Origin: Bryobacterales bacterium
Lineage (GTDB): Bacteria; Acidobacteriota; Terriglobia; Bryobacterales; Bryobacteraceae
Direction: 5' to 3'
Length of the DNA: 64,000 nucleotides
NCBI GenBank assembly: GCA_003142185.1
Contig: PLOR01000096.1
Span: forward strand, 1 to 64,000
The notes under the pieces were generated by a model. The model was not told the DNA's origin. It did not search any database and saw only the letters and a list, made by a program, of their open reading frames with translations. Below are positions 63,488-64,000 of this stretch, in pieces (position 1 is the stretch's first letter; the number at the start of each line of letters is the position of its first letter). A program made the translations under genes and the position numbers.

Positions 63488-64000
63488 ATGCCTGGCATTT
63501 ACGCCCGCTGGATCGACAATTGGGAACGCAAGCTCGCGACGCGCGATACCAATCGCGTGGTGCGGCCGTTTGAATGGGGATTGGACTGGCTCGGCAGGCT
63601 CGACTTTCCAGCGCTCCCCGATTACGGGAACGGCCGTCCGCGCGAAGCGCTCGACCGCTTCGCCCAAGAGGCGCTGGGCGATTCGGATCGTTTCTTCAGC
63701 TACCGTGTGCCATCGGATTATCAACTGCGCGAGGGCCATCTCACCTTCACCAGTCCGGTCGAGACGCCGTACCCGGAGAACAACACCGTGCACGCGCAGT
63801 GGTTTCCGGCCGAGCGCTCGCCGCGCCGGGCCGTGCTGGTGCTGCCGCAATGGAACGCTGGCGTGGATGGCCACGTCGGGCTGGCCAAGCTGTTGAACCG
63901 CTTCGGCGCGAGCGCCCTGCGCATGAGCATGGCGTACCATGCCGAGCGCATGCCGGCCGAGTTGCAGCGCGCCGATTACCACGTCTCGAGCAACGTGGGC
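63488..64000 (+). CDS. Alpha/beta-hydrolase-like protein, cut by window end
   Basis: The first 171 codons of an open frame with no stop before the window edge. It starts Met-Pro-Gly-Ile-Tyr-Ala-Arg-Trp-Ile-Asp-Asn-Trp-Glu and has Val-His-Ala-Gln-Trp-Phe-Pro-Ala-Glu, Ala-Val-Leu-Val-Leu-Pro-Gln-Trp-Asn-Ala-Gly and Leu-Leu-Asn-Arg-Phe-Gly-Ala-Ser-Ala-Leu-Arg-Met, the strand-loop pattern of the N-terminal half of alpha/beta hydrolases. The nucleophile motif would lie beyond the edge, so the assignment is tentative. There is no signal peptide. Confidence 0.7.
   Translation, partial: MPGIYARWIDNWERKLATRDTNRVVRPFEWGLDWLGRLDFPALPDYGNGRPREALDRFAQEALGDSDRFFSYRVPSDYQLREGHLTFTSPVETPYPENNTVHAQWFPAERSPRRAVLVLPQWNAGVDGHVGLAKLLNRFGASALRMSMAYHAERMPAELQRADYHVSSNVG

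Overview
The window comes from a GC-rich bacterial chromosome, most likely an acidobacterium of the Solibacter/Bryobacter type. Four things point there: two Oar-like outer-membrane receptors with an N-terminal carboxypeptidase-regulatory domain, a VWFA protein of the acidobacterial TIGR03436 type, three secreted propeller-type proteins ending in the Solibacter TIGR03437 domain, and many exported enzymes with Tat-like leaders. This is inference from protein families; no rRNA or tRNA gene was seen.

Layout. 0.1-5.6 kb: Oar-like receptor and VWFA protein. 5.7-7.4 kb: three toxin-antitoxin loci, one with a decayed toxin. 7.4-10.5 kb: a possible GEMM-like RNA leader, a lone Flp pilin, a tetraether-synthase-like radical SAM protein and a TauE/SafE permease. 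10.5-11.9 kb: arsR-arsM. 12.1-14.7 kb: a two-subunit exported molybdenum hydroxylase. 14.8-17.9 kb: a double beta-helix/propeller protein. 18.2-20.1 kb: small secreted and membrane proteins. 20.2-24.5 kb: a two-gene ATPase operon with palindromes in its promoter and leader and a 38-residue repeat array. 24.7-26.3 kb: rpoN. 26.4-32.2 kb: two TIGR03437 surface proteins. 32.5-38.8 kb: ArsR/SRPBCC pair, YkgJ-type protein, murJ, a tartrate/malate dehydrogenase-like enzyme and an MscS channel. 38.8-46.1 kb: a secretin with a large Ig-like insertion, a GH39 glycosidase and an M1 aminopeptidase. 46.1-47.0 kb: RelE-type toxin pair and an orphan antitoxin. 47.0-55.5 kb: an L-rhamnose/lactate region (rhaM, rhaI, GH106 rhamnosidase, exported aldo-keto reductase, lutABC). 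55.6-57.0 kb: an exported cupin and a hydroxypyruvate-isomerase-like protein. 57.2-64.0 kb: a second Oar-like receptor, a third TIGR03437 protein and the start of an alpha/beta-hydrolase-like gene cut by the window edge.

The genes suggest a free-living heterotroph that degrades plant or microbial polysaccharide: receptors, GH39, GH106, the beta-helix protein and rhamnose catabolism to lactaldehyde and lactate, then to pyruvate through LutABC. It also detoxifies arsenic and may make membrane-spanning lipids.

The most unusual non-coding content is a set of palindromic elements in intergenic gaps. One is a ~120-bp four-hairpin mosaic present four times in two orientations. A second is a ~32-bp hairpin unit present seven times, usually as head-to-head pairs, with compensatory stem changes; one copy supplies the probable start codon of the VWFA gene. 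The coding features most worth follow-up are the paired ATPase operon, the secretin with a 410-residue insertion, and the tetraether-synthase-like radical SAM enzyme.
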